This document shows, in pieces, positions 26,633 through 37,499 of a DNA stretch of 64,000 bases. The stretch is from Palaemon carinicauda (lineage: Eukaryota > Arthropoda > Malacostraca > Decapoda > Palaemonidae), in NCBI RefSeq assembly GCF_036898095.1, contig NC_090744.1, forward strand, positions 10,667,276 through 10,731,275, read 5' to 3'. Each line of letters begins with the position of its first letter. Positions within the stretch are counted from its first letter, which is position 1. The notes below the pieces were generated by a model that saw only the letters and a list, made by a program, of their open reading frames with translations, was not told the DNA's origin and ran no database searches. The translations under genes were made by a program, and so were the position numbers.

Positions 26633-26847
26633 GTGTGATTTCGCACAAGAAATATATGATTTCCTATAGCAAATAACGCGATTTAACCGATTCTGATGAT
26701 CATTTCAATCGCAAACAAACAGATCAACCAATTAGCTATAAGTTGGCGAATTGGTTGATGTTATTACGGATGAAATGAATGTGAAAACCAGTTAAATCAC
26801 GATATCTACTATAGGAAATCATATATTTCCTGTGCGAAATCACACAA
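26633..26847. repeat. Long imperfect palindrome in Merlin copy 1
   Basis: Left-arm landmarks TGTGATTTCGCACAAGAAAT, GATTTCCTATAG, CGATTTAAC and ATCAACCAATT recur in inverse order on the right arm as AATTGGTTGAT, GTTAAATCACG, CTATAGGAAATC and ATTTCCTGTGCGAAATCACA. The arms are about 100 bp with a short loop near 26740. The same structure is present in copy 2 (34656-34877). It lies just inside the terminal inverted repeat. Confidence 0.85.
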
Positions 26848-26969
26848 TGAAATACAATACAAATGAACCATATAAATATTAACACTTTTGACATATATAT
26901 TGAGTTAAAATATTTGAACAACAGATGTAGGGGACGATAACATTAGCAACGTTACCAATGGTTGACAGA

Positions 26970-27443
26970 ACTACCAACATTGACGAATGGTACACAGTGT
27001 TACCAACGGTACGATGTCATTACTAGAGATAGAAATAATAAATCTTTCCATACGTAAACTAAATAATTATTCCATATAACTATTACACAATAAATAAAGA
27101 GTACCAAAAGGCCACAGAACCTAACAAACCCACCTAACCTTGCCTAGAAGTACCCCGGTCACAAAACACATATAATAAGAATTGGGGAATGACTTACCTT
27201 GATACACAGTACTACCAACGGTGACGAATGGTACACAGAACTACCAACGACACGATGACATTACTAGTGGTAGAACTACTAAATATTTCCACAGGTATAT
27301 TAAATAATTTTTCCATATAACTGTTACGCAATATATAAAAAGTACAGAAAGGCCACAGAACCTAGCAAACCCACCTAACCTTACCTAGAAGTACCCCGGT
27401 CACAAAACACGAATAATGACTATTGAGGAATGACTTACTTTTA
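26970..27443. repeat. Two tandem ~240-bp repeats in Merlin copy 1
   Basis: Units of about 26970-27200 and 27201-27443 each contain ACTACCAAC, CATTACTAG, AAAGGCCACAGAACCTA, CAAACCCACCTAACCTT, GAAGTACCCCGGTCACAAAA and end with GAATGACTTAC. On the minus strand that end reads GTAAGTCATTC, a good splice-donor match. Copy 2 has the same pair (about 35010-35221 and 35222-35464). Confidence 0.85.
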
Positions 27444-27485
27444 TGAAGAAAACGACGAAACTTGATGGACACGGAAGGAAGAGAC

Positions 27486-27737
27486 CTAACCACAACGACG
27501 ATTCTTCTTAGTTTTACGGATGGTGGTTTCAGTAGAGCAATAAAACCCGTGAATGTCTGCCCTATAAGATAAAAGAGAACGACACTTGGGGCAGTTTAAA
27601 TGCTGAGGAATAACGTTGTGAGATTTAAGAAAATGCTCAACATTACCCGAAGCATCAAAAAAATCACCATGGAATTGAGCCACTGCTTTTAGGTATGGAA
27701 TACTGCAGCCGGTACAAGTTTCTATAATATGCTCCAT
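27486..27737 (-). pseudogene. Merlin transposase zinc-ribbon exon, deleted copy
   Basis: The start is taken at the Met of MEHIIETCTGCSIPYLKAVA by comparison with copy 2. The zinc ribbon runs LNCPKC...GFYCS...RRCG as in copy 2, but a deletion of about 95 bp removes the following residues and the frame ends just after RRCG. It would not give a working transposase. Confidence 0.75.
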
Positions 27738-28009
27738 CTCAAAATACGAAAAAAGAAACCGCACTTGTAATGAAGAACGTCTCACCAGGTCAAAGGTTAC
27801 AACGGGAAAGGCATTGGAACAAAGGGTATGAAAAGAGCGGTCAAAGAGATAAAGGAAGGGGGTGGGGTAGGGAGATATCTGCATAGGCCTAGAGTGGTGA
27901 TTGGTTAAGGGAAAAACAAAGAACACAAGCGGGGAAACATGAATGAACTAAATACGGAAACTAGACCAAGAAAAGGTTTATAAGACACAGAGGAGAGAAA
28001 AGGAACTAA

Positions 28010-28625
28010 CCAACAAAAATAAATAAAAACAATATAGGAAGATAAAATGGAATGAACGGTAAATAATATTGAATGGGAATATAAAATGAGGTGATCATAC
28101 CGAGAATTAACTGGATAAAAAAACTAGTCCAGAGTAAGTATTTATGTGCAACCGGGAAGAGATAAAGAAATAACCAAACAAATAAACCCAATATAGGAAG
28201 GTAAAATGGAATGAATGATAAATAATATTGAATGGGAATATAAAATGAGAAAATAACACGGTAATAAAAAGAGTAATTGGGGAGAGGAAACTCCTGCGAA
28301 GGGGGGTGATATATGCGCAGGACGGAAACTGGTGCGAACGAACATACGTACAAATGGGAAAGGAAATAACCAAACAAATAAACCCAATATAGGAAGGGAA
28401 AATGGAATGTATGATAAATAATAGTGAATGGGAATATACAATGAGAAAATAATACGGTAAAAAAAAGAGTAATTAGGGAGAGAAACTCCTGCGCAGGGGG
28501 GTTATATATGCGCAGGTCGGAAACTGGTGCGAACGAACGTACGTACAAATGGGTGCTAATGTTAGCATGGAATGCTAACATTTGATCTACATCAGGTATG
28601 GAATGCTAACATTTAATCTACATCA
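28010..28625. repeat. Internal tandem repeats near Merlin copy 1 right end
   Basis: Three units of about 160-200 bp share CAATATAGGAAG, AAATGGAATG, GTGAATGGGAATATA and AAAACTCCTGCG-like blocks (phase points near 28020, 28181 and 28377). A 38-bp pair follows (TATGGAATGCTAACATTT and ATCTACATCAGG, 28560-28625). Hydrophobic minus frames across these units (e.g. 28006-28581) come from the repeat and have no recognisable domain. The equivalent region of copy 2 is about 36125-36740. Confidence 0.8.
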
Positions 28626-28993
28626 GGCGTTGGCAGCACTGGTTACTGTATTACTACAAGAAATAACCTTTGAAACGGCTCCTCCCAAATATATCCAGTT
28701 ATACTGATTTGTATTTTCCTACGGTTATAATAAATACAAGAAGGAAATGTATAGAGAAGAAAAGGACTGATTTACGGTTATATATCGGTTCCCCAGTATG
28801 TTTTCCCCACCCAAAACCCCGGGTTCCCAAAGGGGGTCCCCCATTATCGGAGGATGTAGATGTATATATATTTCTGTAACTATTCATTTGCGACGGGAAC
28901 GAGTGTTATTTTCGAAGGGAGCGTAATTTTTCCTATAAGAAAAAGTAGTTGGAATACTAGGATACATTGCCATGTAATACACTACAATGAAAC

Positions 28994-29326
28994 TGTAAGG
29001 ACACCGATCCCTTCGTCGTCCAGAAAATCGACAAACTACTTATTTATTTAAGTTCTCTCTTCGCCACACTGTGGTGTCCTATGTATATATATTCCGCTCT
29101 ACCAGAGCTACATTTTGATATATGTATCGTTTCATAACATGTTTTTGTTAACCCATAATTCATATATTTGTAAGTGTAAGAAAACACATATATTTTGGCG
29201 GGCACTTCAATCTGACTTGGCGCCAACGTCATCCTACGTTTCCGTCCGCACCTTGTAATGTATTTCCGTGAGCATTCAAATAAAGTATCAGTTGATCTTG
29301 GTGACGCTTGTCTCACTGTCCTTACA
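28994..29326 (+). repeat. Gypsy 5' LTR
   Basis: It starts TGTAAGGAC and ends GTCCTTACA, a perfect 9-bp inverted terminal pair including TG...CA. A polyadenylation-like CAAATAAAGTATC lies near the 3' end (about 29276). It differs from the 3' LTR at two positions (AAGTTCTC against AAATTCTC, GCCACACTG against GCCATACTG). Confidence 0.96.
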
Positions 29327-29327
29327 A

Positions 29328-29345
29328 CTGGTGACCCCGGAGTTG
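29328..29345 (+). promoter_or_regulatory. Gypsy primer-binding site
   Basis: CTGGTGACCCCGGAGTTG starts one or two bases after the 5' LTR, the position and TGGTGACCCCG form typical of Gypsy tRNA primer sites. The tRNA identity was not determined. Confidence 0.75.
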
Positions 29346-29478
29346 AAAGTAGCATCAGCGGTTTTGGCTTTGCCATTAACGGACTTATTACGGCCGTGCT
29401 ACCTTCTACATACTCCGTTACCTTAGGCACGAACCTGCCTTTGGTTCTCCCACACTTCGGTGAACGTAAGGCAGTAGG

Positions 29479-30881
29479 ATGAGCTTAACCGACATATCAA
29501 CTCCTCACCTCTTCGCCGACTCGTCGTCTGGCCACGATGCAGGAAGCAACACACCCATCGCACCCAACGGCCTCGCCTCCACGCCCAAAGTCAAACTGCC
29601 GCCCTTTTCTCAACACAACACCGCTTCCTGGTTCCTGAGAGCGGACGTACTCTTCTGCGTCGCTAGACTCAGCGACTCCTGCGCCAAGGCTGACATCGTT
29701 CTCACCTCCATACCTGAAGAAGTATTCGACAAGATTTCCCCATGGCTCGCCGCCCAGGCCAGCCAAGTTTCATACGACGACCTGAGAACGAAACTCATCG
29801 GTAACTACTCCCTCTCCGTCTCAGCAAGGGCACAGAAAGTACTGGACCTCGCCGGAAAGCCCATGGGTGACACCTCTCCTGTCGAGGCGTGGGACGAGCT
29901 AACCGGCCTGCTCATGCTCCCCGAAACAGACAGCAACGGCCGACGACGTGAGATTAGCTTATCTCGCGAGATCTTTCTTCGACGCCTACCACAGGACGTA
30001 CGGGCCCAATTGACAGACGCCGACACGCTCCCGATGAACGAACTCATGTCGAAGGCTCAGAAGCTCCACGAGGCCTCCAAAGCATCTCGCCTCGGAGCAT
30101 CATCGTCAACTCCGCCTCCGTTCTCCTCCTTCAGCAGCTGCTCTTCCATAGACTCCTCGGCAATGGCCCTCGAGGACGACGAGATCAACATTCTATCAAG
30201 AAAGAAACCACCGCAACCGATGCGACCAAACCCTAGGCCTAACCCAGCATGGTGCTTCTACCACCAACAGTTCGGCAGTGACGGCAAGAAATGTAGAGCA
30301 CCATGCAGTTTCCCTAGAAGACGACGCCAGAAGCATCCACCTGCCACCATCGCGGCCGCAGTTAACCATAACAAGATTGGTTTCTGTATCCTCGATACCA
30401 TTTCCAACCGTAGACTCATGGTGGACACCGGCGCAATGCAGTCAACGTTCCCTCCTTCGAAGTCCGACCTAGACCGTGGTCCCGACAAAAATGCTCCCTC
30501 ACTCATCGCCGCCAACAGATCTCCCATACGGTGCTATGGAATCAAGACCCTCAAGATATCTATCATGGGCCGTTCGTATTCTTGGCCCTTCGCTATCGCC
30601 GACGTCAATCACCCCCTCCTCGGTGCGGATTTCCTCGCCCACCATGGACTCCTCGTCGATGTCGCTAACAGACGTCTCATCGACACGGGAACCTGCCAGT
30701 CTCGCGCCCTAGAACACGGCCCTGCAACAGTGTCCGTATCCGCCGTAACAACGCACCCCTACGCCGACCTCCTACGAGAGTTTCCCGAGGTTTTCAAGCC
30801 CGAGCTCCGAAACTCGCCAGGTTCCCCGTCCAAGCATGGTATCTACCACCACATCACAACGACAGGACCTCCCACTCACGC
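29479..30881 (+). pseudogene. Gypsy gag-protease
   Basis: The frame opens at ATG 29479, 150 bp after the LTR. The first 260 or so codons are gag-like: KVKLPPFSQHNTASWFLRAD is the usual Gypsy capsid opening, followed by an alpha-helical stretch (SYDDLRTKLI, FLRRLPQDVRAQL). A weak Cys motif CFYHQQFGSDGKKC follows. An aspartic protease with RRLMVDTGAMQSTFPP (DTG active site) and HPLLGADFLAHHGLLVD comes next. Near codon 465, after HHITTTGPP, the expected RT lead-in is missing and the frame shifts, so the continuation to 31035 is out-of-frame sequence. A short deletion at about 30880 explains this. Confidence 0.85.
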
Positions 30882-33403
30882 ATGGGTATCTGTAAGAAAG
30901 CATCGAGCCCCTGGGCATCACCCCTGCACATGGTTAAAAAGCCGGACGGGTCTTGGAGACCTTGCGGCGACTACAGGCGCCTCAACCTCATCACAACGCC
31001 CGATCATTACCCGCTGCCCAACATGCAGAACCTAACGAACGCGTTGCACGGAGCAAAGTTTTTTTACGAAGATGGACCTTCTCAAGTCTTACTTCCAGGT
31101 CCCCGTATTCCCGGAAGATATCCCGAAAACTGCCATTGTAACGCCGTTCGGATCCTACACCTTCGCATACTCAACCTTCGGTCTACGCAACGCCGGGGCG
31201 ACCTTCCAACGACTAATGGATAGCATTCTGGGTGACCTACCTTTCTGTGTCTGCTACGTCGACGACATCCTGATATTCTCGAAAACCAAGGAGGAACACC
31301 GGGGACACGTCCGCACCGTCCTAAAGCGCCTACAGGAGAACGGCCTAGTCGTACGCTTTGACAAATGTACGTTCGGTACGGAGGGAGTGGATTTCCTTGG
31401 TCACCGTGTATCCTCGCGCGGGGTAAAACCCATGACAACCAAAGTCGACGCCATCAGGAAGTTCCCAATGCCTACGACCATCCGCCAACTTCAGGAGTTC
31501 TTGGGAATGGTCAATTACTACAGGCGCTTCATCCCCAACATTGCACAAACCCTGTCACCCCTCGACGACGTCCTGAAAGGAAAAGCAAAAAAACTCGAGT
31601 GGGGCTTGCCCCAGCAACAGGCATTCGCTCGGACGAAGGATGCCCTTGCGAATGCCACCACCCTGGCTCATTTCGACGACAACGCGCCCCTGCGACTAAC
31701 GACCGACGCCAGCAACGTCGCCTGCGGGGCTGTGCTTGAGCAACTCGTCGATGGTTCTCCTCGCCCGCTGGCATTCTTCAGCAAGAAATTGAAACCCGCC
31801 GAAACAAGATACAGCACCTTCGATAGGGAACTCCTCGCCGTCTACCTCGCCGTCTGCCTCTTCAGGCACATCTTGGAGGATACCCCCTTCACAATTGCAA
31901 CGGATCATCAACCCCTCGTCCACGCCTTCACGAAATCAACGGACGCATGGTCATCCCGACAACAACGTCATCTCGCATCAATCGCAGAATTCGAGTGCAC
32001 CATACGTTACGTCCCAGGAAAGAAAAACCCAGTCGCGGACGCCCTTTCAAGGATTGAAATTGACGCGATCCACCTGGGAATCGACTACGCCAATCTCGCA
32101 ACCGAACAACGCACCGACCGAGAAGCACAGGTTCACCTGACGGAGCCATCCGTGCTCAAGATAAGTGCGGTTCCCCTCGGACCAGCAGGAGTAACTATTC
32201 TTTGCAACACCAGCACGGGCCGCCCTCGTCCCTGGGTACCAGCCTCCTGCAGAAGGAAAATATTCGATATCATCCATGGACTTTCGCACCCCTCAGGACG
32301 CACCACCGCTCGCCTTCTGTCTGAAAAGTTTGTCTGGCCAGGGATAAAAAAGGATGCCCGGGAATGGGCGAGGTCATGCATCAACTGCCAGTCAAGCAAG
32401 GTCAGCCGTCACACCGAATCGGGGGTGGGCGATTTTCCCCAGCCAAAAAGACGTTTCGGACATATACACATCGACGTCGTGGGGCCATTGCCCCCTTCTG
32501 GATCCGCTCGCTACCTACTTACGATCATCGATCGCTCCACGAGGTGGTTGGAGGCATCGCCGATGACCGAAGCTACGACTCAAGCATGTGCCGAAGCCCT
32601 CCTGTCAAGCTGGGTGAGCAAGTTTGGCGTTCCTGACGACATCACGACTGACAGAGGCCCCGCTTTCCTCTCAGAAAGCCTGGCTTGCTTTGGCGAACCT
32701 GATGGGGACGACGCTCCACAGCACCACGGCATACAACCCCGCGGCAAACGGCATGGTCGAAAGAACGCACCGCGCCCTCAAGGCGTCCCTGATGGCGAGC
32801 TGCACCGACGGGGACTGGAAATCACGACTTCCTTGGGTACTCCTCGGCCTTCGCACCGCCCCTCGCGCAGACGGCAAACCTTCGCCCGCCGAAAAAGTTT
32901 ACGGGGAAGCGCTCGCAGTTCCTGGCGAATTCTTTCCCTCATCAACCGATGACACGCAGCTGGATCACCTAAGGGACATCGCCAGGAAGTTCAGACCGTG
33001 TCTCAAAACTTACCAGGACAGAACCAAGCACTTCAAGCCAAAAAGCCTGGATGACTGCAAGTACGTTTTCGTCCGTGTCGACGCTCATCGACAACCACTG
33101 ACTAGACCTTATCGAGGTCCCTACCGGGTAATTAAAAAGACAACGAAAGCCTTCCTTCTCGACGTCCATGGCCAAGAGGACTGGGTCTCAATAGACCCCG
33201 TGAAACCAGCGTTTCTCGAAGGAAGCGACACCGCCTCCGCTGGACCTGGCAGACCCAGAGTTCCGCCACAAAACAAGCCGCCCAACGAAGGAAAAATCAT
33301 CAAACGACGACAAGAGGAAGAGATCCTTACACCGACCGCCAGCGCGCCCCTCCGTTCAAAAACAAGAGGAACCCTCCGACGCCCGAAGAGATACGAAGAT
33401 TGA
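30882..33403 (+). pseudogene. Gypsy pol: RT, RNase H, integrase (frameshifted)
   Basis: Domains read in order. The RT begins at GICKKASSPWASPLHMVKKP (30884), has catalytic [10 protein letters not shown] (31252) and [12 protein letters not shown]. RNase H has [18 protein letters not shown] and [11 protein letters not shown]. Integrase has an HHCC finger ([19 protein letters not shown]), first Asp in [11 protein letters not shown], second Asp in [10 protein letters not shown] and Glu in [13 protein letters not shown]. Two single-base insertions break the frame: an extra T in the seven-T run at 31059-31065, just before the [10 protein letters not shown] block, and an extra C at about 32680 within integrase. 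Stop codon at 33403. All catalytic residues are otherwise present. Homopolymer errors in assembly are an alternative to real decay. Confidence 0.9.
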
Positions 33404-33430
33404 TCATCAGCCCTCTACGCCGCCCGATGT

Positions 33431-33450
33431 CTTGGGGGGGGGGGAGTACT
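33431..33450 (+). promoter_or_regulatory. Gypsy polypurine tract
   Basis: A run of eleven G followed by AGTACT lies directly upstream of the 3' LTR, the place where plus-strand DNA synthesis is primed. Confidence 0.8.
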
Positions 33451-33783
33451 TGTAAGGACACCGATCCCTTCGTCGTCCAGAAAATCGACAAACTACTTAT
33501 TTATTTAAATTCTCTCTTCGCCATACTGTGGTGTCCTATGTATATATATTCCGCTCTACCAGAGCTACATTTTGATATATGTATCGTTTCATAACATGTT
33601 TTTGTTAACCCATAATTCATATATTTGTAAGTGTAAGAAAACACATATATTTTGGCGGGCACTTCAATCTGACTTGGCGCCAACGTCATCCTACGTTTCC
33701 GTCCGCACCTTGTAATGTATTTCCGTGAGCATTCAAATAAAGTATCAGTTGATCTTGGTGACGCTTGTCTCACTGTCCTTACA
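33451..33783 (+). repeat. Gypsy 3' LTR
   Basis: Same length (333 bp) and same TGTAAGGAC...GTCCTTACA ends as the 5' LTR, with two substitutions. AAAC at 33784-33787 is the target duplication. Confidence 0.96.
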
Positions 33784-33796
33784 AAACCGATAAGGG

Positions 33797-34624
33797 TTAC
33801 AATCGTTAATTTTCTTCAAGATATATCTATATGAATTACTGTGGTTACCTGAATGGAATTGAGAATCAAATAATCTATGCTATTTTATAGTCTTCCATAA
33901 AAAGACACCCGCTTGAATTCGTTTCAATAGCTGTTTAACCTCTCTGGAACGTCTCGATGCGAGTTCATTTAGAATTTATTCAAAGATCCTTTGTGAAATT
34001 ACGCTCAATTTTAATGTTATAGATCCATTATCCATTAATTATTTATCATATAACCTTTATAGCTTTATGAACATATTTTGATATATTTTTAGTCGCTATT
34101 CCACGAAATTTGCTTCTGTATCCACGAAATAAGAAATTTTGAAATGAGTTTTCGAAGGCAAATAAATGATTGTAGTCATCCATAAAAAGTTTTCTTTCAA
34201 TGAAAGCTGATACATTTTCTATTCTTACAAAGGCATAAACTAATGTAAATACGACTCCGGGACTTTTTTATGCTTGTAACTCTATTAGATAATGAATAAT
34301 CGTTACACTAACGTCTTTTAAAAAACTATTTAGTTCAACCAGTCAATCTTAGAAGGGTTCACTAAGCTTCCGGCTAAAATACTGGTTAAAATACTAGCTA
34401 AAATACTGGCTGAAAACAGATAAAGACACCGGGTCTGGTTGAGGCCTCTGACTGGTTGAAACATTCTGTAGTATTGATAGCTACAAAAGACTCAGTAAAT
34501 ACGTGGATACCTCGGTATGAGGACGTGGTATTTATCTAGTGCTTCTGTAAAGAAGAAAGGTATTTCATACTATTTTTTCTGGAGGTTCTCGTGAATGCGC
34601 TTATGCTTTAGTTGACACAGATGC
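33797..34624. other. No gene recognised between the two Merlin copies
   Basis: AT-rich DNA. The only local structure is a short run of 12-14 bp units around CTAAAATACTGG (34373-34414). Confidence 0.6.
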
Positions 34625-34655
34625 GAATATCCGGTAATTTTGTATATTATTACAC

Positions 34656-34877
34656 CGTGTGACTTCGCACAAGAAATATATGATTTCCTATAGCAAATAA
34701 CGAGATTTAACCGATTTTGATGACCATTTCAATCGCAAACAAACAGATCAACCAATTCGGTTAGTTATAAGTTGACGAATTGGTTGATGTTATTACGGAT
34801 GAAATGAATGAGAAAACCAGTTAAATCACGATATCTACTATAGGAAATCATATATTTCCTGTACGAAATCACACAAT
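34656..34877. repeat. Long imperfect palindrome in Merlin copy 2
   Basis: Same structure as 26633-26847. The arms start at GTGACTTCGCACAAGAAATA and end at TTTCCTGTACGAAATCACAC. Confidence 0.83.
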
Positions 34878-35009
34878 GAAATACAATACAAATGAACCAT
34901 ATAAATATTAACACTGAGGACATATATACTGAGTTAAAATATATAAACAACAGATGACGGGGACGATAACATTAGCAACGTTACCAATGGTTGACAGAAC
35001 TACCAACGT

Positions 35010-35464
35010 AGAGGAATGGTACACAGTGTTACCAACGGCACGATGTCATTACTAGAGGTAGAAATAAATTTTTCCATACGTAAACTAAATAATACTTCCA
35101 TAAAACTATTACACAATAAATAAAGAGTACCAAAAGGCCACAGAACCTAACAAACCCACCTAACCTTGCCTAGAAGTACCCCGGTCACAAAACACATATA
35201 ATAAGAATGGGGGAATGACTTACCTTGATACACAGTACTACCAACGGAGACGAATGGTACACAGAACTACCAACAACACGATGGCATTACTAGAGCTAGA
35301 ACTGCTAAATATCTCCTCAGGTATATTCAATAATTTCTTCATATAACTGGTACGAAATATATAAAAAGTACAGAAAGGCCACAGAACCTAACAAACCCAC
35401 CTAACCTTGCCTAGAAGTACCCCGGTCACAAAACACGAATAATGACTATTGAGGAATGACTTAC
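35010..35464. repeat. Two tandem ~240-bp repeats in Merlin copy 2
   Basis: Same units as copy 1. Each ends with GAATGACTTAC; the right-hand end (35459-35464, GTAAGT on the minus strand) directly follows the transposase exon and is a plausible splice donor. Confidence 0.82.
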
Positions 35465-35854
35465 TTTTATGAAGGAAACGTCGAAACTTGCTGGACTCGG
35501 AAGGTCCGAATGTTTATGCAAAAACTGGTTCGCACATAATATTATCTTCCATGGGGGTAGCCGACTTTGGTCCAAAAAAGTACCTTTATAGGACGTAACA
35601 GTATACCCACAACGACGTTTCTTCTTAGTTTTACGGATGGTGGTTACAGTAGAGCAATAAAACCCGTGAATGTCTGCCCTATAAGATAAAAGCGCACGAC
35701 ACTTGGGGCAGTTTAAACGATGAGGAATAACATTGTGAGATTTAAGAAAATGGTCAACATAACCTGAATTATCAACAAAATCACCATGGAATTGAGCCAC
35801 TGCTTTTAGATACGGAATGCTGCAACAGGTACAAGTTTCTATAATATGTTCCAT
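35426..35854 (-). pseudogene. Merlin transposase N-terminal zinc-ribbon exon
   Basis: The start is taken at MEHIIETC (35854) because the upstream 62 codons look like translated leader. The protein then has a zinc ribbon LNCPKCRALLS...GFYCS...RRCGYTVT (Cys at about residues 47, 50, 65 and 81 from this Met) and the IS1595-type follow-on GTFLDQSRLPPWKIILCANQ. In IS1595/Merlin transposases the ribbon precedes a DDE core. Here the core is absent; after FIK a GTAAGT splice donor (35464-35459) leads into the tandem repeats. It is therefore likely exon 1 of a transposase whose catalytic exons have been lost. A repressor-like truncated product is possible but speculative. Confidence 0.72.
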
Positions 35855-36124
35855 CTCAAAATATGGGAAAAAAAAACGCACTAGTAACGAAGGACGAGTA
35901 ACTAGGTCAAAGGATAAAACGGGAAAGGCAGGGGAACAATGGGTCGGAAAACAGAGCATACAGAGATAAAGGAAGGGGGGGTAGGGAGATATCTGAATAG
36001 GCCTAGAGTGATGATTGGTTAAGGGAAAAACAACGAACAAAAGAGTGAAAACATGAATGAACTAAATACGGAAACTAGACGAAAGAAAACTTTTATAAGA
36101 CACAGAGGAGAGAAAAGGAACTAA

Positions 36125-36740
36125 CCAACAAAAATAAATACAAACAATATAGGAAGATAAAATGGAATGAACGGTAAATAATAGTGAATGGGAATATAAA
36201 ATGAGGTGATCATACCGAGAATTAACTGGATAAAAAAACTAGTCCAGGGTAAGTATTTATGTGAAACCGGGAAGGGATGAAGAAATAACCCAACAAATAA
36301 AACCAATATAGGAAGGTAAAATGGAATGAATGATAAATAATATTGAATGGGAATAAAAAATGAGAAAATAACACTAATAAAAAGAGTAAAGGGGGAATGG
36401 AAACTCCTGCGCAGGGGGGGGATATATGCGCAGATCGGAAACTGATGAAACGAACGTACGTACAAATGGGAAAGGAAATAACAAAACAAATAAACCCAAT
36501 ATAGGAAGGTAAAATGGAATGTATGATAAATTATATTGAATGGGAATATAAAATGAGAAAATAATACGGTAATAAAAAGAGTAATAATGGAGAGAAACTC
36601 CTGCGAAGGGGGGTTATATAAGCGAAGGACGGAAGGTGGGGCGAACGAACAAACGAACAAATGGGTGCTAATGTTAGCATGAAACGCTAACATTTGATCT
36701 ACATCAGGTATGGAATTCTAACATTTAATCTACATCAGGC
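36125..36740. repeat. Internal tandem repeats near Merlin copy 2 right end
   Basis: Counterpart of 28010-28625, with three units built on CAATATAGGAAGATAAAATGG and a 38-bp pair (CTAACATTTGATCTACATCAGG-like, split by variants). A 190-codon hydrophobic minus frame (36121-36693) spans the units and is a by-product. Confidence 0.78.
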
Positions 36741-37350
36741 GTTGGCAGCACTGGTTACTGTATTACTACAAGAAATAACCTTTGAAACGGCTCCTCCCAA
36801 ATATATCCAGGTATACTGATTTGTCTTTTTCTACGGTTATAATAAATACCAGAAAGAAATGTATAGAGAAGAAAAGGACTGAATTACGGTTATATATCGG
36901 TTCCCCAGTATGTTTTCCCCACCCAAAACCCCGAGTTCCCACTGGGGGTCCCCCATTATCGTCGGATATAGATGTATATATATTTCTGTAACTATTCATT
37001 TGCGACGGGAACGAGTGTTATTTTCGAAGGGAGCGTAATTTTTCCTATAAGAAAAAGTAGTTGGAATACTAGGATACATTGAGATGTAATAATATACAAT
37101 GAAACCGAATATCCTGCTGTTTTCTTTCAAAATTGATTATTGTTTTGTCGATATTTAATTTGTTTTTTTAATAGCAGTATTTTATTGAGATTAATATCAG
37201 CTTTGTTTGTAATACGTTAATAATTCTAATCAATTTAGTATTATGGTATGAAAAGACGATTGGTAAATGCGTGTCTCAACATTAAATATTGTTTATCTCC
37301 AAAAGGTGAAAAAAATAATAGATGTATGTCGTCTGTAGATTCTAAACCCT

Positions 37351-37489
37351 AAAACTATATAACAAGCTCCCACTAGACATGCGAAAGACTGAAGATGTCA
37401 AAGCTTTCAAGAAGAAACTGAAGATTTCCTTGTTTCCAAAGTGCTTTGATAATGTGGATTTGACTATTAACATGGGGTACGCTGTGTGA
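37351..37489 (+). pseudogene. Non-LTR retrotransposon C-terminal fragment
   Basis: The plus frame from 37352 reads KLYNKLPLDMRKTEDVKAF and continues with a basic helix ending KISLFPKCF, stop at 37487. This is the conserved C-terminal signature (NKLP...FKKKLK..LF) of CR1/Jockey-like ORF2 proteins and matches the element at 63019-63834. Nothing upstream is recognisable. A short minus frame over the same bases is a shadow. Confidence 0.75.
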
Positions 37490-37499
37490 AACTTTAGGT

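Larger units (their letters stand above)
28994..33783 (+). mobile_element. Gypsy LTR retrotransposon (4.8 kb)
   Basis: Two 333-bp LTRs flank a gag-protease-RT-RNase H-integrase internal region, the Gypsy (Ty3-like) order. It sits in Merlin copy 1 with a 4-bp target duplication AAAC (28990-28993 and 33784-33787); the uninterrupted site is visible in Merlin copy 2 at 37102-37105. The LTRs differ at only two positions by eye, so the insertion is recent. The coding region nevertheless carries three frame lesions. It is clearly more GC-rich than its surroundings. Confidence 0.95.
26609..33788 (-). mobile_element. Merlin-type DNA transposon, copy 1 (split by Gypsy)
   Basis: This is the same element as 34633-37106. 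It begins GGTAATTTTGTATAGAATTA and ends, after the inserted LTR retrotransposon, with AAACC at 33784-33788. Flanks are GATAATTG (26601-26608) and GATAAGGG (33789-33796), an 8-bp target duplication with two mismatches. Without the Gypsy insert and its 4-bp duplication, the element is about 2,386 bp. Relative to copy 2 it lacks roughly 95 bp inside the transposase exon. An IS1595/IS1016-like zinc ribbon with 8-9 bp duplications points to the Merlin superfamily. Confidence 0.82.
34633..37106 (-). mobile_element. Merlin-type DNA transposon, copy 2 (uninterrupted)
   Basis: The element is 2,474 bp. The left end GGTAATTTTGTATATTATTA and the reverse-complemented right end GGTTTCATTGTATATTATTA, both followed by CA, are terminal inverted repeats (34633-34654 and 37085-37106). 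The flanks carry a perfect target duplication GAATATCC (34625-34632 and 37107-37114), nine bases if the preceding C is counted. Inside are a 220-bp palindrome, a pair of 240-bp repeats, one zinc-ribbon transposase exon and a tandem-repeat block. No DDE catalytic domain is found, so it is probably non-autonomous. An 8-9 bp duplication, a GG start and an IS1595-like ribbon fit Merlin. Confidence 0.87.

Noticed and set aside
29044..29430. 128-codon minus frame and its partner at 33501-33773
   Set aside because: Antisense through the two Gypsy LTRs; no independent support.
36121..36693. 190-codon hydrophobic minus frame, possible membrane protein (also 28006-28581)
   Set aside because: It coincides with internal tandem repeats of the Merlin elements, is repetitive, and lacks any family signature.
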